39,658 nucleotides of DNA, taken from NCBI RefSeq assembly GCF_001477055.1, contig NZ_LDRK01000047.1, forward strand, positions 1 to 39,658. The letters are read 5' to 3'. A program made the position numbers and the translations under genes. The notes under the pieces are model-generated. The model saw only the letters and a list, made by a program, of their open reading frames with translations. It searched no databases and was not told the origin of the DNA. Numbering within the stretch: position 1 is the first letter of the stretch; each line of letters opens with the position of its first letter. Source of the stretch: Leucobacter chromiiresistens (GTDB lineage Bacteria > Actinomycetota > Actinomycetes > Actinomycetales > Microbacteriaceae). Positions 27,153 through 36,597 of the stretch are shown here, in pieces.

Positions 27153-27656
27153 ATGCCCAAGCCCAACAAGGGCCCCCGCCTCGGAGGCGGCCCCGCACAC
27201 GAGCGTCTGATGCTGAACCAGCTGGCATCGCAGCTCTTCGAGCACAAGCGGATCCAGACGACGGAGACCAAGGCGAAGCGCCTGCAGCCCGTCGCAGAGC
27301 GTCTCGTGACCTTCGCGAAGCGCGGCGACCTGCACTCGCGCCGTCGCGTGATGCGTCAGATTCTCGACAAGTCGGTCGTCCACGAGCTCTTCACCGAGAT
27401 CGCCCCGCTCGTCGAGAACCGCGAAGGCGGCTACACGCGCATCGTCAAGACCGGTTTCCGCAAGGGCGACCGCGCGCCGCTCGCCGTGATCGAGCTCGTG
27501 CTCGAGCCGGTGTCGCCGAAGCCGAAGGCCGAGAAGCCCGCTGCTCCGGTCGCGGAGGAGCCCGCTGAGGCTCCGGCGGAGGAGACCTCCGAGGCTCCCG
27601 TCGAGGAGACCGCCGAGGCTCCGGCAGAGGAGACCGCCGAGGCGAAGGCCGAGTAA
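27153..27656 (+). CDS. rplQ: 50S ribosomal protein L17 with repetitive acidic tail
   Basis: L17 sits near the tunnel exit. The conserved core (residues 1-120) shows [48 protein letters not shown] and [21 protein letters not shown]. After it comes an Ala/Glu/Pro-rich tail (about 125-167) built largely of four 8-residue repeats. Such tails are common in actinobacteria; the tail is not needed for the fold. A bidirectional terminator follows. Confidence 0.98.
   Translation: MPKPNKGPRLGGGPAHERLMLNQLASQLFEHKRIQTTETKAKRLQPVAERLVTFAKRGDLHSRRRVMRQILDKSVVHELFTEIAPLVENREGGYTRIVKTGFRKGDRAPLAVIELVLEPVSPKPKAEKPAAPVAEEPAEAPAEETSEAPVEETAEAPAEETAEAKAE
27555..27650 (+). repeat. four tandem 24-bp repeats in rplQ
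   Basis: Four in-frame copies of a 24-bp unit encode [24 protein letters not shown] and EETAEAKA (residues 135-166). Copies differ by several bases but keep the GAGGAG start. In-frame repeat number could vary between strains. Confidence 0.85.
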
Positions 27657-27673
27657 GTCTCAGGCTGTTCGTC

Positions 27674-27708
27674 GAAGGCCCCGTCGTGCACTGCGCGACG
27701 GGGCCTTC
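27674..27708. terminator. bidirectional terminator between rplQ and the acyltransferase gene
   Basis: A perfect 13-bp stem (27674-27686 with 27696-27708) around a 9-base loop lies between two convergent genes. It can serve both directions. Confidence 0.75.
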
Positions 27709-27748
27709 GCGCGTCTCGGGAGACCCCGGGCGCGTGCACTGCGCGGCG

Positions 27749-29701
27749 TCAGCGGCGCGGCACGGAGAAGCCCATCGCCTCCCCGGGCTGCTGGAGTTCT
27801 GAGAGCGCGCGCTGCACGCTCTCCGCGTACCGCTCGCCGCCGCTCGGGTTCGGGTGGATACCGTCTCCCGCGAGCGCTTCGGCGGGAGCCGCCGCGATCG
27901 CCCCGTCCCAGTCGGCGACCACCACGCCGCGGTGGGCGTCGGCGTACGCGTCGAGCGCGTCGTTGACGCCGGGAATCCAGTCGCGCTCGCCATGGGCGTT
28001 GACGAGTACGATCAGCCGGCCGTCCGCTGCCGTGCGCAGGGCTTCGAGCTCCTCGGGGTCGATCGGGCCGTTGGTGCCGAGCCCGACGAGGACGACGGGG
28101 CGCAGCGCTCCCGCGTCGGCCTGCTGGGCGGCGATCTCGACGCCCACCCCGAGGCCGCGCGAGACCTCGGCGTCGACGGCGATGCCCGGGAAGCGCTCCT
28201 CGAGCTCGGGCAGACTTGCGAGCATCACCGAATCGCCGATGGCAGTGAGGTCGGGGCCCTCCGGCTCGATGGGACCCGCTGCGGCCCCCTCGTGCGCAGC
28301 GTCCGGATCCTGCCCACCCGTTGCATCGTCCCCGCCGGTCTCGGCCGCTGGCTGCTCGGCGTCTCGTGCGGCCTTCCCGCGCTCCACGGCGTCGACCGCA
28401 GTGCTCTGCTCCGGGGCGGTGGCGACCGCGACCACCGTGGCGGGCACCGCGACCGCGAACGCGAGCCCGGCGATCGCCGGCGCCCAGCGCAGCCGGGGAG
28501 CGGTGCGCGCCCGCCGCAGCATCAGGGCGAGCGACCGGCGCATCCCGAACCGCCGCACCGGCTCCTCGACGAAGCGATATGAGAGGGCCGCGACGCCGAC
28601 GGACGCCGCGAGCGTGACCGCCCCGATGGCGGGCGGCGGCCAGCCTCCGAGCACCGCCGTTGCGATCAGCAGCAGCGGCCAGTGCCAGAGGTAGATGCCG
28701 TAGGAGCGCTCGCCGATCCACCGCAGCGGCGGTGCGTCGAGTGCGCGACCGATGCGCGCGCCCGGGCGCGTGACCGCCCAGACCGTGAGGAGCGCGGCAG
28801 CGGTGGCGAGCTGGAAGCCCCAGGCGAAGCTCTCGGCGCTGCCCTCGCGCAGGGTCGCCGCCAGCCAGCCGAGTACCCCGAGACCGGCGACCGCGGCGGC
28901 GGCCAGCGCGAACTGCGCCGCGGTTCCCGGCATCCGGGGCCCCGCGATCGGCCCGGCGGCGGCGGGTGCCGCGGCGGGGTCTGCGCCCAGTGCCCCAGCG
29001 GGGGCGGCAGGCGCGGACCGCGGTGCCGCGATGAGGGCGAGCGCGGCGCCCAGGGCGAGCCCGAAGACATGCGTGTCCGAGCCGAAGTAGATCCGCGTCG
29101 GGTCGGCTCCGGCGGCCGCGAGGGCGACCATGAGCAGCGCCGAGGCCGCACCGATCGCGGCGAGGGGCAGCGCGCGAACGAACCGCCCTCGGAACCGGAG
29201 GACCAGAAGCAGGAGCAGCGGCAGCACGATGTAGTACTGCTCCTCGATCGCGAGCGACCAGGTGTGCCTGAAGATCTCAGGCGCATCCCGCGCGAAGTAG
29301 TCGGAGCCGGCGGCGATCGACGTCCAGTTGCTCACGAACAGCGCGGCCCCCGTGATCTGCCGGCCGATGCCCACGAGGAGATCCCGATCGGCCAGCAGAG
29401 CCAGTGACGTCGACACCAGGAGCACCAGGCCGAGTGCAGGCAGCAATCGACGGGCGCGGCGCTTCCAGAAGTGTCGCAGCGCGATCCCTCCGGTGGAGCG
29501 ATGCTCGCGCATGAGCAGCGCCGTGATGAGGAACCCGCTGATCGCGAAGAAGACATCGACGCCGAGGAAACCGCCGGGCAGCCACCCCGGGAAGAGGTGA
29601 TAGCCGAGCACGAGACTCACCGCGATCGCGCGGAGCCCATCGAGACCCCCGAGCCGGTCGGCACGGGGGAGCGGGGGGCGGAGAGGCGGAGTCTGAGTCA
29701 T
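27749..29701 (-). CDS. acyltransferase 3 membrane protein with C-terminal SGNH domain
   Basis: Resembles the OafA/OatA type, which moves acetyl groups across the membrane and onto a glycan outside. Of 650 residues, the N-terminal two thirds form about ten membrane helices. They start with DGLRAIAVSLVLGYHLFPG (His35), GVDVFFAISGFLIT, RRARRLLPALG, HTWSLAIEEQYYIVLPL and YLWHWPLLLI. An external linker and a SGNH hydrolase-like domain follow: GDS (Ser491), GTN (Asn544) and DGIH (Asp613, His616). All catalytic residues are therefore present. The ATG at 29701 is the start before the first conserved motif; the ribosome site is weak. It lies between rplQ and truA, normally neighbours, on the opposite strand. 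The acceptor (peptidoglycan or a surface polymer) is unknown. Confidence 0.9.
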   Translation of the reverse strand: MTQTPPLRPPLPRADRLGGLDGLRAIAVSLVLGYHLFPGWLPGGFLGVDVFFAISGFLITALLMREHRSTGGIALRHFWKRRARRLLPALGLVLLVSTSLALLADRDLLVGIGRQITGAALFVSNWTSIAAGSDYFARDAPEIFRHTWSLAIEEQYYIVLPLLLLLVLRFRGRFVRALPLAAIGAASALLMVALAAAGADPTRIYFGSDTHVFGLALGAALALIAAPRSAPAAPAGALGADPAAAPAAAGPIAGPRMPGTAAQFALAAAAVAGLGVLGWLAATLREGSAESFAWGFQLATAAALLTVWAVTRPGARIGRALDAPPLRWIGERSYGIYLWHWPLLLIATAVLGGWPPPAIGAVTLAASVGVAALSYRFVEEPVRRFGMRRSLALMLRRARTAPRLRWAPAIAGLAFAVAVPATVVAVATAPEQSTAVDAVERGKAARDAEQPAAETGGDDATGGQDPDAAHEGAAAGPIEPEGPDLTAIGDSVMLASLPELEERFPGIAVDAEVSRGLGVGVEIAAQQADAGALRPVVLVGLGTNGPIDPEELEALRTAADGRLIVLVNAHGERDWIPGVNDALDAYADAHRGVVVADWDGAIAAAPAEALAGDGIHPNPSGGERYAESVQRALSELQQPGEAMGFSVPRR

Positions 29702-29792
29702 AGTGGTCGGAGCGGCGCGGCCGGGGCGCCATGAGCATCCAGTGTACGTCGCGCGATCCGACGCCCTCTGAGCCTTCTGGCAGGATCGAAGC

Positions 29793-30683
29793 ATGCACAC
29801 CCCATCCGTTCGCCTGCGCCTCGACCTGTCGTACGACGGCACCGATTTCTCGGGCTGGGCGGCGCAGCCCGGGCTGCGCACCGTGCAGGGCAGCCTCGAG
29901 GCCGCGCTCGCCACGCTGCTCAGGATCGCCGAGCCCGAGACGGCGCGGCTCACCGTCGGCGGGCGCACCGACGCCGGGGTGCACGCGCGAGGCCAGGTCG
30001 CGCACCTCGACGTCACGCCCGAGCAGCTCGAGAAGTGGACGGCTCGGCGGCGGCCCGGCGAGCGCCCGCTCAGCACCGACGAACTGGCGCGGATGCGCGG
30101 CCGCAAAGTCACCGGAGTCGTCTCCCGGGAAGCGCCCGACATCGTGGTGCACCGGGTGCGCGAGGTGCCGGCCGCGTTCGATGCGCGGTTCTCAGCGCTG
30201 CGGCGCCGCTACGAGTACCGCCTCATCGGCGCCGGCATGCGCAAGGATCCGCTGGTGGCGCGCTACACCGCCGAAGTACCGCGCCCGCTCGACTTCGACC
30301 TCATGCAGGCAGCCGCCGACGACCTGCTCGGCCTGAACGACTTCACCACCTTCTGCAAAGCCCGCGAGGGCGCCACCGCCGTGCGCGACCTGCTCCGCTT
30401 CGAGTGGCGCACGACGGAGGACGGAGCCTACGCCGCACGCATCGAAGCTGACGCGTTCTGCCACTCGATGGTGCGGGCGCTCATCGGCGCGGTGGTGGCG
30501 GTCGGCAGCGGTCGCATCGACCGCGACGAGCTGGCGGCGCTGCGCGACGCCCGAGCGCGCACCAGTCGCTTCACGGTGATGCCGGCGCACGGGCTCTCGC
30601 TCGAGGAGATCGCCTACCCGAGCGACGACGCCCTCGAGGCGCGCGCGGAGGCCACTCGGGCTCGGCGCGATCCGCTCCCCTGA
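29793..30683 (+). CDS. truA: tRNA pseudouridine(38-40) synthase TruA
   Basis: Makes pseudouridine at positions 38-40 of the tRNA anticodon arm. The 296 residues carry LSYDGTDFSGWAAQPG, the catalytic loop GGRTDAGVHARGQV (Asp60), RRRYEYRLIG and FCHSMVRALIG. A charged insertion (about 88-108) follows the catalytic loop, as in other actinobacteria. No ribosome site precedes the ATG; CAGGAT (29781-29786) ends six bases before it, so a leaderless start is possible. The gene is divergent from the acyltransferase gene. Confidence 0.96.
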   Translation: MHTPSVRLRLDLSYDGTDFSGWAAQPGLRTVQGSLEAALATLLRIAEPETARLTVGGRTDAGVHARGQVAHLDVTPEQLEKWTARRRPGERPLSTDELARMRGRKVTGVVSREAPDIVVHRVREVPAAFDARFSALRRRYEYRLIGAGMRKDPLVARYTAEVPRPLDFDLMQAAADDLLGLNDFTTFCKAREGATAVRDLLRFEWRTTEDGAYAARIEADAFCHSMVRALIGAVVAVGSGRIDRDELAALRDARARTSRFTVMPAHGLSLEEIAYPSDDALEARAEATRARRDPLP

Positions 30684-30719
30684 AGCCAGCTGAGCCGCAT
30701 GCCCCGCCCCGCTCTGTGC

Positions 30720-30725
30720 TAGGCT
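30720..30725 (+). promoter_or_regulatory. possible -10 element for rplM-rpsI
   Basis: TAGGCT, the same hexamer as before secY, lies 121 bases before rplM in the 163-base gap after truA. No good -35 is seen at 16-18 bases. Confidence 0.4.
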
Positions 30726-30846
30726 TGACCCTTGGTGCGCAAGCACCCGATTTGTTGAGCCCTCCAGCCGCGCGCGCACCCCTCGGGGACCACGCACCGG
30801 AGCGGGATTCACGAACTCCTCCAATTCGACAGAAAGCAGCACTCTA

Positions 30847-31293
30847 GTGACTCGCACGTATTCACCGAAGGCCGCCGAGCAGAAGCACGATTGGGTCGTC
30901 ATCGACGCCGCAGACGTGGTGCTCGGCCGCCTCGCATCGCACGCGGCAGCCCTGCTCCGCGGCAAGCACAAGACCACCTTCGCCCCCCACATGGACATGG
31001 GCGACTACGTGGTCATCATCAACGCCGACAAGGTCGTGCTGACCGGCAACAAGGCGAAGAACAAGCGCGCCTACCGTCACTCGGGCTACCCGGGCGGCCT
31101 CCGCTCCGTCAGCTACACCGAGCTGCTCGAGAAGAACCCCGAGCGCGCGGTCGAGAAGGCGGTTCGCGGCATGCTCCCGAAGAACTCGCTCGGCGCAGAT
31201 CTGTTCCGCAAGCTGAAGGTGTACGCAGGTGCGGAGCACCCGCACGCGGCTCAGCAGCCCACCCCCTACACCTTCGGCCAGGTCGCGCAGTAA
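30847..31293 (+). CDS. rplM: 50S ribosomal protein L13
   Basis: L13 is an early 50S assembly protein. The 148 residues include [43 protein letters not shown]-type core and HSGYPGG. The GTG start at 30847 follows GAAAGCAG. It forms a two-gene operon with rpsI. Confidence 0.98.
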   Translation: MTRTYSPKAAEQKHDWVVIDAADVVLGRLASHAAALLRGKHKTTFAPHMDMGDYVVIINADKVVLTGNKAKNKRAYRHSGYPGGLRSVSYTELLEKNPERAVEKAVRGMLPKNSLGADLFRKLKVYAGAEHPHAAQQPTPYTFGQVAQ

Positions 31294-31326
31294 TCGCGCC
31301 CCGAGACCTCAGAGAGAGAATTCACA

Positions 31327-31806
31327 GTGACTGAAGAGCAGACCGTGGCCACCGAGAGCTACACCACCGAGACGCCGGCCGGGCAGGCCGCCGCCGCTTC
31401 CCCCCGCCCCGCGCTCACCGTTCCCGGCGCAGCAGTGGGCCGCCGCAAGCAGGCCATCGCCCGCGTGCGCCTCATCCCCGGCTCGGGCACCTTCACGGTG
31501 AACGGCCGCGAGTTCGCGGAGTACTTCCCGAACAAGCTGCACCAGCAGCTCATCACCGACCCCTTCACGGCGCTCGAGCTCAACGGGTCGTACGACATCA
31601 TCGCGCGCATCGGCGGCGGCGGCCCCTCGGGCCAGGCGGGCGCACTCCGTCTCGCCATCGCCCGTGCGCTGAACGAGATCGACGCCGAGCACAACCGCCC
31701 GACGCTGAAGAAGGCCGGCTTCCTCAGCCGCGACGCCCGCATCAAGGAGCGCAAGAAGGCCGGTCTCAAGAAGGCCCGCAAGGCGCCTCAGTACTCGAAG
31801 CGCTAA
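31327..31806 (+). CDS. rpsI: 30S ribosomal protein S9
   Basis: S9 has a C-terminal tail that touches P-site tRNA. The core begins near residue 35 ([19 protein letters not shown]) and ends [12 protein letters not shown]. The 159 residues include an Ala/Thr-rich N-terminal extension that is usual in actinobacteria. The GTG start follows GAGAGAG. glmM begins 17 bases after the stop. Confidence 0.98.
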   Translation: MTEEQTVATESYTTETPAGQAAAASPRPALTVPGAAVGRRKQAIARVRLIPGSGTFTVNGREFAEYFPNKLHQQLITDPFTALELNGSYDIIARIGGGGPSGQAGALRLAIARALNEIDAEHNRPTLKKAGFLSRDARIKERKKAGLKKARKAPQYSKR

Positions 31807-31823
31807 ATCGGGGCTTCCAGCAC

Positions 31824-33173
31824 ATGGGACGCCTGTTTGGCACCGATGGGGTTCGAGGGCTGGCCGGAGTCGACGTGACTGCCGAGCTGGCCCTCAGCCT
31901 CGCTCGCGCTGCGGCTCTCGTTCTCGGGCGTTCTGCCCGGGGCGAGAGCCGTCGTGCTGTTGCCGTCGTCGCGCGCGATCCGCGCGTCTCCGGCGAGTTC
32001 ATCTCCGCGGCGGTCTCCGCAGGTCTCGCCTCCGCCGGGGTCGACGTGCTCGACGCCGGGGTGATCCCGACCCCCGCAGCGGCCTACCTCGTGGCTGATA
32101 CCGGCGCCGACTTCGGCGTGATGGTGTCGGCATCGCACAACCCCGCGCCCGACAACGGCATCAAGTTCTTCGCCGAGGGCGGGCGCAAGCTCGCCGACGA
32201 CGTGGAGGACGAGATCGAGGCGGCGATGGAGGGCGCCGTGGTCGCGGTGACCGGACGCGAGGTCGGCCGCATCCGCCGCTTCGCCGACGCCGAGGATCGC
32301 TATCTCGTGCACCTGCTCGGCACCCTCGAGGGCACGCGCCTCGACGGTCTGCACGTCGTGCTCGACTGCGCGCACGGCGCCGCCGCCGGCATCTCGCCCG
32401 ACGTGTTCACGGACGCGGGAGCCCGCGTCACCGTGATCGGCAACGACCCCGATGGCTTCAACATCAACGACGGCGTCGGCTCGACGCACCTCGAACCGCT
32501 CGCCGCCGCAGTGCGGGAGCACGGCGCCGATCTCGGCATCGCCCATGACGGCGACGCCGATCGCTGCCTGGCGGTCGACGCGGACGGCGCCGTCGTCGAC
32601 GGCGACAGGATCATGGCGATCCTCGCCCTCTCGATGTCGCGACGGGGCAAGCTCGAGCGCAACACGCTCGTCGCCACCGTCATGTCGAACCTCGGCCTCA
32701 AGCTCGCGATGGCCGACAACGGCATCGACGTGGTCGAGACCGGCGTCGGCGACCGCTACGTGCTCGAGGCCATCAACGCCGAGGGCTACTCGCTCGGCGG
32801 CGAGCAGTCGGGGCACGTCATCATGAGCGAGCACGCGACGACGGGCGACGGCATTCTGACCGGACTCCACATCGCCGCCGAGATCGTGCGCACCGGCAAG
32901 CCGCTCGCCGAGCTCGCCGAATGCATGACCGTCTACCCTCAGGTGCTCGTCAACGTGCGCGGCGTCGATCGCGCCGGCGTCAGCGCCGACGAGGTGCTGC
33001 AGCAGGCGGTGCGCCAGGCGGAGATCGCCCTCGCCGGCAAGGGGCGCGTGCTCCTGCGACCCTCGGGCACCGAGCCCGTCGTGCGGGTGATGGTCGAGGC
33101 CGAGCACGTCGACGACGCGCAGCGGCTCGCCGACGACCTCGCCGGAATCGTGCTCGACCGCCTCGCGGTCTGA
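31824..33173 (+). CDS. glmM: phosphoglucosamine mutase
   Basis: Converts glucosamine-6-phosphate to glucosamine-1-phosphate on the way to UDP-GlcNAc. The 449 residues show [12 protein letters not shown], the phosphoserine loop [12 protein letters not shown] (Ser104), the metal loop DGDADR, the sugar loop GGEQSGH and the phosphate loop [12 protein letters not shown]. Full length for the family. It lies close after rpsI and may be partly read through from rplM. It works with glmS, 1.1 kb downstream. Confidence 0.97.
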   Translation: MGRLFGTDGVRGLAGVDVTAELALSLARAAALVLGRSARGESRRAVAVVARDPRVSGEFISAAVSAGLASAGVDVLDAGVIPTPAAAYLVADTGADFGVMVSASHNPAPDNGIKFFAEGGRKLADDVEDEIEAAMEGAVVAVTGREVGRIRRFADAEDRYLVHLLGTLEGTRLDGLHVVLDCAHGAAAGISPDVFTDAGARVTVIGNDPDGFNINDGVGSTHLEPLAAAVREHGADLGIAHDGDADRCLAVDADGAVVDGDRIMAILALSMSRRGKLERNTLVATVMSNLGLKLAMADNGIDVVETGVGDRYVLEAINAEGYSLGGEQSGHVIMSEHATTGDGILTGLHIAAEIVRTGKPLAELAECMTVYPQVLVNVRGVDRAGVSADEVLQQAVRQAEIALAGKGRVLLRPSGTEPVVRVMVEAEHVDDAQRLADDLAGIVLDRLAV

Positions 33174-33210
33174 GCGGACGCACCGAGCCGCGCTCCGCGG
33201 TCCGAGCGGA

Positions 33211-33246
33211 CGCCCCGCGCTGCGCCTTCCGGCGCCGCGCGGGGCG
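33211..33246. terminator. terminator between glmM and coaA
   Basis: A stem of 10 bp (33211-33220 with 33237-33246), a T/C mismatch and 5 more bp (33222-33226 with 33231-33235) around a TTCC loop, between two convergent genes. It is followed by TTCT on the plus strand and may act both ways. Confidence 0.75.
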
Positions 33247-33282
33247 TTCTGCGCTTCCCGGGGCGTCGCGCACCCGCCCCGC

Positions 33283-34275
33283 TCAGAGCTTGCGGAGCAG
33301 CACCTTCTGCACGCGGTGATCCGCCTCCTTGCGCAGCACCAGGCTCGCACGGGCCCGGGTGGGGCGGATGTTCTCGACGAGGTTCGGCTCGTTGATGTGA
33401 GTCCAGAACTCGTCGGCGATCGCGAGCGCCGCGTCGTCGTCGATGGTGGCGAAGCGGCGGAAGTGCGAGGACGGGTCGGCGAACGCGCTCTCGCGGAGCT
33501 TCAGGAAGCGCTGCCGATACCAGCGCTGGATGTCGGATGCGCGTGCATCGACGTACACGGAGAAGTCGAAGAGGTCGCTGACGGCGAGCGGGTGCGCCAT
33601 CGACGCCGGCTGCAGCACGTTCAGCCCCTCCACGATCAGGATGTCGGGGCGGCGCACCACGGTGTACTCCCCGGGCACGATGTCGTACACGATATGGCTG
33701 TAGTGCGGTGCGCGCACCTCGTCGACGCCGGCCTTCACCTGCGAGACGAACCGCAGGAGGCTGCGACGGTCGTACGACTCGGGGAAGCCCTTGCGGTGGG
33801 TGATGCCGCGGCGCTCGAGCTCCGCCGCGGGGTAGAGGAACCCGTCGGTGGTGACGAGCTCGACGCGCGGCGTCTCGGGCCAGCGGGCGAGCAGGTCGCG
33901 GAGGATGCGCGCGACGGTCGACTTGCCCACCGCGACCGAGCCCGCGATCCCGATGACGAAGGGGCTCTGCCGCTCGTCGCCGCGCTGCAGGAAGCCCCGC
34001 GTGCGCTGGTGCATCTCGCGGGCGGCGATCGCGTACTGGTTGATGAGGCGGCTGAGCGGGCGGTACACCTCGGACACCTCGGCGAGGTCGAGCGGTTCGC
34101 CGAGTCCGCGGAAGGCGGCGATCTCGCCCTCGCTGAGCGGCATGGGCGTCTCTCCGGCGAGCCGGGCCCATTCATCGCGGTCGATCTCCGTGAAGGGGGA
34201 GGTGAACTCGGGGCGGACGAGCGCGTGCGTGTCGGTGGATACCGCGGCGCCGGCCGTGGAGGTGTTCTGGGTCAT
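33283..34275 (-). CDS. coaA: pantothenate kinase type I
   Basis: Phosphorylates pantothenate, the first and usually rate-limiting step of coenzyme A synthesis. The 330 residues carry the P-loop GSVAVGKST (112-120), [25 protein letters not shown] and VEGLNVLQ, the normal type I (CoaA) pattern. It reads against glmM and away from glmS; only 32 bases separate its start from that of glmS, so the two promoters must overlap. A coaA-glmS pair is, as I recall, common in this family. Confidence 0.96.
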   Translation of the reverse strand: MTQNTSTAGAAVSTDTHALVRPEFTSPFTEIDRDEWARLAGETPMPLSEGEIAAFRGLGEPLDLAEVSEVYRPLSRLINQYAIAAREMHQRTRGFLQRGDERQSPFVIGIAGSVAVGKSTVARILRDLLARWPETPRVELVTTDGFLYPAAELERRGITHRKGFPESYDRRSLLRFVSQVKAGVDEVRAPHYSHIVYDIVPGEYTVVRRPDILIVEGLNVLQPASMAHPLAVSDLFDFSVYVDARASDIQRWYRQRFLKLRESAFADPSSHFRRFATIDDDAALAIADEFWTHINEPNLVENIRPTRARASLVLRKEADHRVQKVLLRKL

Positions 34276-34294
34276 CGTGCATCAATGGTGCCAC

Positions 34295-34300
34295 TAAACT
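34295..34300 (+). promoter_or_regulatory. glmS -10 element, probable leaderless start
   Basis: TAAACT ends seven bases before the glmS ATG. A normal start site 6-8 bases downstream of the -10 would place the first mRNA base at or next to the A of the ATG. The seven bases between contain no ribosome binding site. Confidence 0.55.
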
Positions 34301-34307
34301 AAGCACC

Positions 34308-36158
34308 ATGTGTGGAATCGTTGGATATGTCGGCCCGAACGACACGGTCGAGGTACTGCTGAACGGGCTGCGTCGGCTGGAGTACCGGGGCTACGACTCC
34401 GCGGGCGTCGCGGTCGTCGACACGACGGGTGCGCTGTCGGTGCGCAAGCGCTCCGGCAAGCTGGCACGGCTGGAGGACCTGCTCGAGGCGAGCCCGCTCG
34501 ACGCGTCGGGCACGGGCATCGGGCACACCCGGTGGGCGACGCACGGCGGCCCCACCGACGTGAACGCTCACCCGCACCTCGGCGACGAGGGCAAGCTCGC
34601 GGTGATCCACAACGGCATCGTGGAGAACTTCGCGGAGCTGCGCACGGAGGTCGAGGCGGCGGGAGTCGAGCTGCTGAGCGAGACCGACACCGAGGTGGTG
34701 GCGGCGCTGCTCGGCCTCGAGGTGGCCCGGCAGGGAGACCTCGAGTCGGCGTTCCGCTCCGTGGTCTCGCGCCTGCACGGCACGTTCACGCTGCTCGCGA
34801 TGCACCGGGATGCCCCCGATACGGTACTGGCGGCGCGCCACCACTCGCCGCTCGTGATCGGTCTCGGGGACGGCGAGAACTTCCTCGGATCCGACGTCGC
34901 GGCGTTCGTCTCCTTCACGAAGCGCGCCGTCGCCGTCGAGGAGGACAGCATCGCGATCATCACCCCGGCAGAGGTGCGCGTCACGGACTTCGCGGGCAGC
35001 ACGGTCGAGTTCGAGGAGTTCGAGGTCGAGTGGGACGCCGATGCCTCCGACAAGGGCGGCTGGTCGTCGTTCATGGCGAAGGAGATCAACGAGCAGGCCG
35101 ACGCCGTCGGCAACACGCTGCGCGGGCGCGTCTCGGGGGCCGGTGTCGAGATCCCCGAGCTCACGGCGCTCGGCGACGATCGCCTCCGGGGCATCGACCG
35201 CATCATCATCATCGCCTGCGGCACGGCGTCGTACGCCGGGCAGGTCGGCTCGTACGCGCTGGAGCAGTGGGCGCGCGTGCCCGTCGAGGTGCAGCTGAGC
35301 CACGAGTTCCGCTACCGGGATCCCGTGCTGTCGGATCGCACGCTGGTGATCTCGGTCAGCCAGTCGGGCGAGACCATGGACACGCTGATGGCCGTGAAGT
35401 ACGCCATCGAGCGCGGCGTCACGACGATCTCGGTGTGCAACACCCAGAGCGCCACCATCCCGCGCGAGTCGGATGCGGCGGTGTACACGCACGCCGGTCC
35501 GGAGGTGGCGGTCGCGTCGACGAAGGCGTTCGTCGCGCAGATCACGGCGATCTACCTCATCGGCCTGCATCTCGCGCGGGTGCGCGGCACCCTCTCCGCC
35601 GAGGATCAGGCGCAGGCCGTCGAGCAGTTCGAGTCGCTCCCGGCGAAGGTGGCCGAGGCGATCGAGACGCGCGATCAGATCGCCCAGCTGGCGCACTGGA
35701 TGGCGGATACCCGTTCGGTGCTGTTCCTGGGCCGTCACGTGGGCTACCCCATCGCCCTCGAGGGCGCCCTCAAGCTGAAGGAGATCGCGTACATCCACGC
35801 CGAGGGCTTCGCCGCGGGCGAGCTCAAGCACGGCCCGATCGCGCTCATCGATCACGGTCAGCCGGTGTTCGTGCTGGTGCCGAGCCCGCGCACCTCGCCG
35901 ATCATGCACTCGAAGGTGGTCTCGAACATCCAGGAGATCCGCGCCCGCGGCGCCCGCGTCATCGCGGTCGTGGAGAAGGGCGACACGGCGGTGCTCCCGT
36001 ATGCCGACGACGTGGTGCGCCTGCCCCTCGCAGACACGCTCTTCGAGCCGCTGCTGCAGGTCATTCCGCTGCAGTGGTTCGCGCTCGAGCTCTCGACGGC
36101 GAAGGGCCTCGACGTCGATCAGCCGCGCAACCTCGCGAAGTCGGTCACGGTCGAGTAG
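34308..36158 (+). CDS. glmS: glutamine-fructose-6-phosphate aminotransferase (isomerizing)
   Basis: Makes glucosamine-6-phosphate from fructose-6-phosphate and glutamine, the first step to UDP-GlcNAc. The 616 residues have the glutaminase domain with Cys2 (MCGIVGYVG; nucleophile after Met removal), LEYRGYDSAG, GHTRWATHG and NGIVENF. Two sugar isomerase domains follow (CGTASYAG, SQSGETMDT) and the conserved end NLAKSVTVE. The ATG is fixed by the catalytic cysteine. There is no room for a glmS ribozyme upstream. Probably leaderless; acpS follows after 82 bases. Confidence 0.98.
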   Translation: MCGIVGYVGPNDTVEVLLNGLRRLEYRGYDSAGVAVVDTTGALSVRKRSGKLARLEDLLEASPLDASGTGIGHTRWATHGGPTDVNAHPHLGDEGKLAVIHNGIVENFAELRTEVEAAGVELLSETDTEVVAALLGLEVARQGDLESAFRSVVSRLHGTFTLLAMHRDAPDTVLAARHHSPLVIGLGDGENFLGSDVAAFVSFTKRAVAVEEDSIAIITPAEVRVTDFAGSTVEFEEFEVEWDADASDKGGWSSFMAKEINEQADAVGNTLRGRVSGAGVEIPELTALGDDRLRGIDRIIIIACGTASYAGQVGSYALEQWARVPVEVQLSHEFRYRDPVLSDRTLVISVSQSGETMDTLMAVKYAIERGVTTISVCNTQSATIPRESDAAVYTHAGPEVAVASTKAFVAQITAIYLIGLHLARVRGTLSAEDQAQAVEQFESLPAKVAEAIETRDQIAQLAHWMADTRSVLFLGRHVGYPIALEGALKLKEIAYIHAEGFAAGELKHGPIALIDHGQPVFVLVPSPRTSPIMHSKVVSNIQEIRARGARVIAVVEKGDTAVLPYADDVVRLPLADTLFEPLLQVIPLQWFALELSTAKGLDVDQPRNLAKSVTVE

Positions 36159-36240
36159 TTCGGCCGAACGCGGGTCGGGTGATCGGGGCGGGCTGCCGGG
36201 AGGCGCCGGAGAGGCGTCGCCCCAGCGGAGGAGGAGTGCG

Positions 36241-36597
36241 ATGATTCTCGGAATCGGCGTCGACACGGTCGATGTCGCTCGGTTCGAGCGCACGCTCGAT
36301 CGCACGCCGCGACTGCGAGAGCGACTGTTCGCCCCTGACGAGCGGGAGCGCCCGGTGCGCTCGCTCGCCGGTCGCTTCGCGGCGAAGGAGGCGCTCATCA
36401 AGGCGCTGGGCGGCTCGGACGGGCTGGGCTGGCACGACATGGAGATCCGTCGCGAGACGGACCGGCGGCCGACGTTCGCACGCACGGAGCGTCTTCTGGC
36501 GGTGCTCGAGGGCGCGGGCGCGGCGATGCCGCACCTCTCCGTGACGCACGACGGCGGCATCGCGACCGCGTTCGTCGTCGTGGAGGTCGAGCCGTGA
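36241..36597 (+). CDS. acpS: holo-[acyl-carrier-protein] synthase
   Basis: Transfers 4'-phosphopantetheine from CoA to acyl carrier protein. The 118-residue protein shows MILGIGVDTVDVARFE (Asp8, metal ligand) and RFAAKEALIKALG (Glu of the second motif), and ends with HDGGIATAFVVVEVEP. The ATG at 36241 follows GGAGGAGG; upstream in-frame codons lie within glmS and are rejected. The stop overlaps tsaE (GTGA). Confidence 0.96.
   Translation: MILGIGVDTVDVARFERTLDRTPRLRERLFAPDERERPVRSLAGRFAAKEALIKALGGSDGLGWHDMEIRRETDRRPTFARTERLLAVLEGAGAAMPHLSVTHDGGIATAFVVVEVEP

Noticed and set aside
34276-34307. glmS ribozyme upstream of glmS
   Set aside because: Only 32 bases separate coaA and glmS, far too few, and the ribozyme is typical of Firmicutes.
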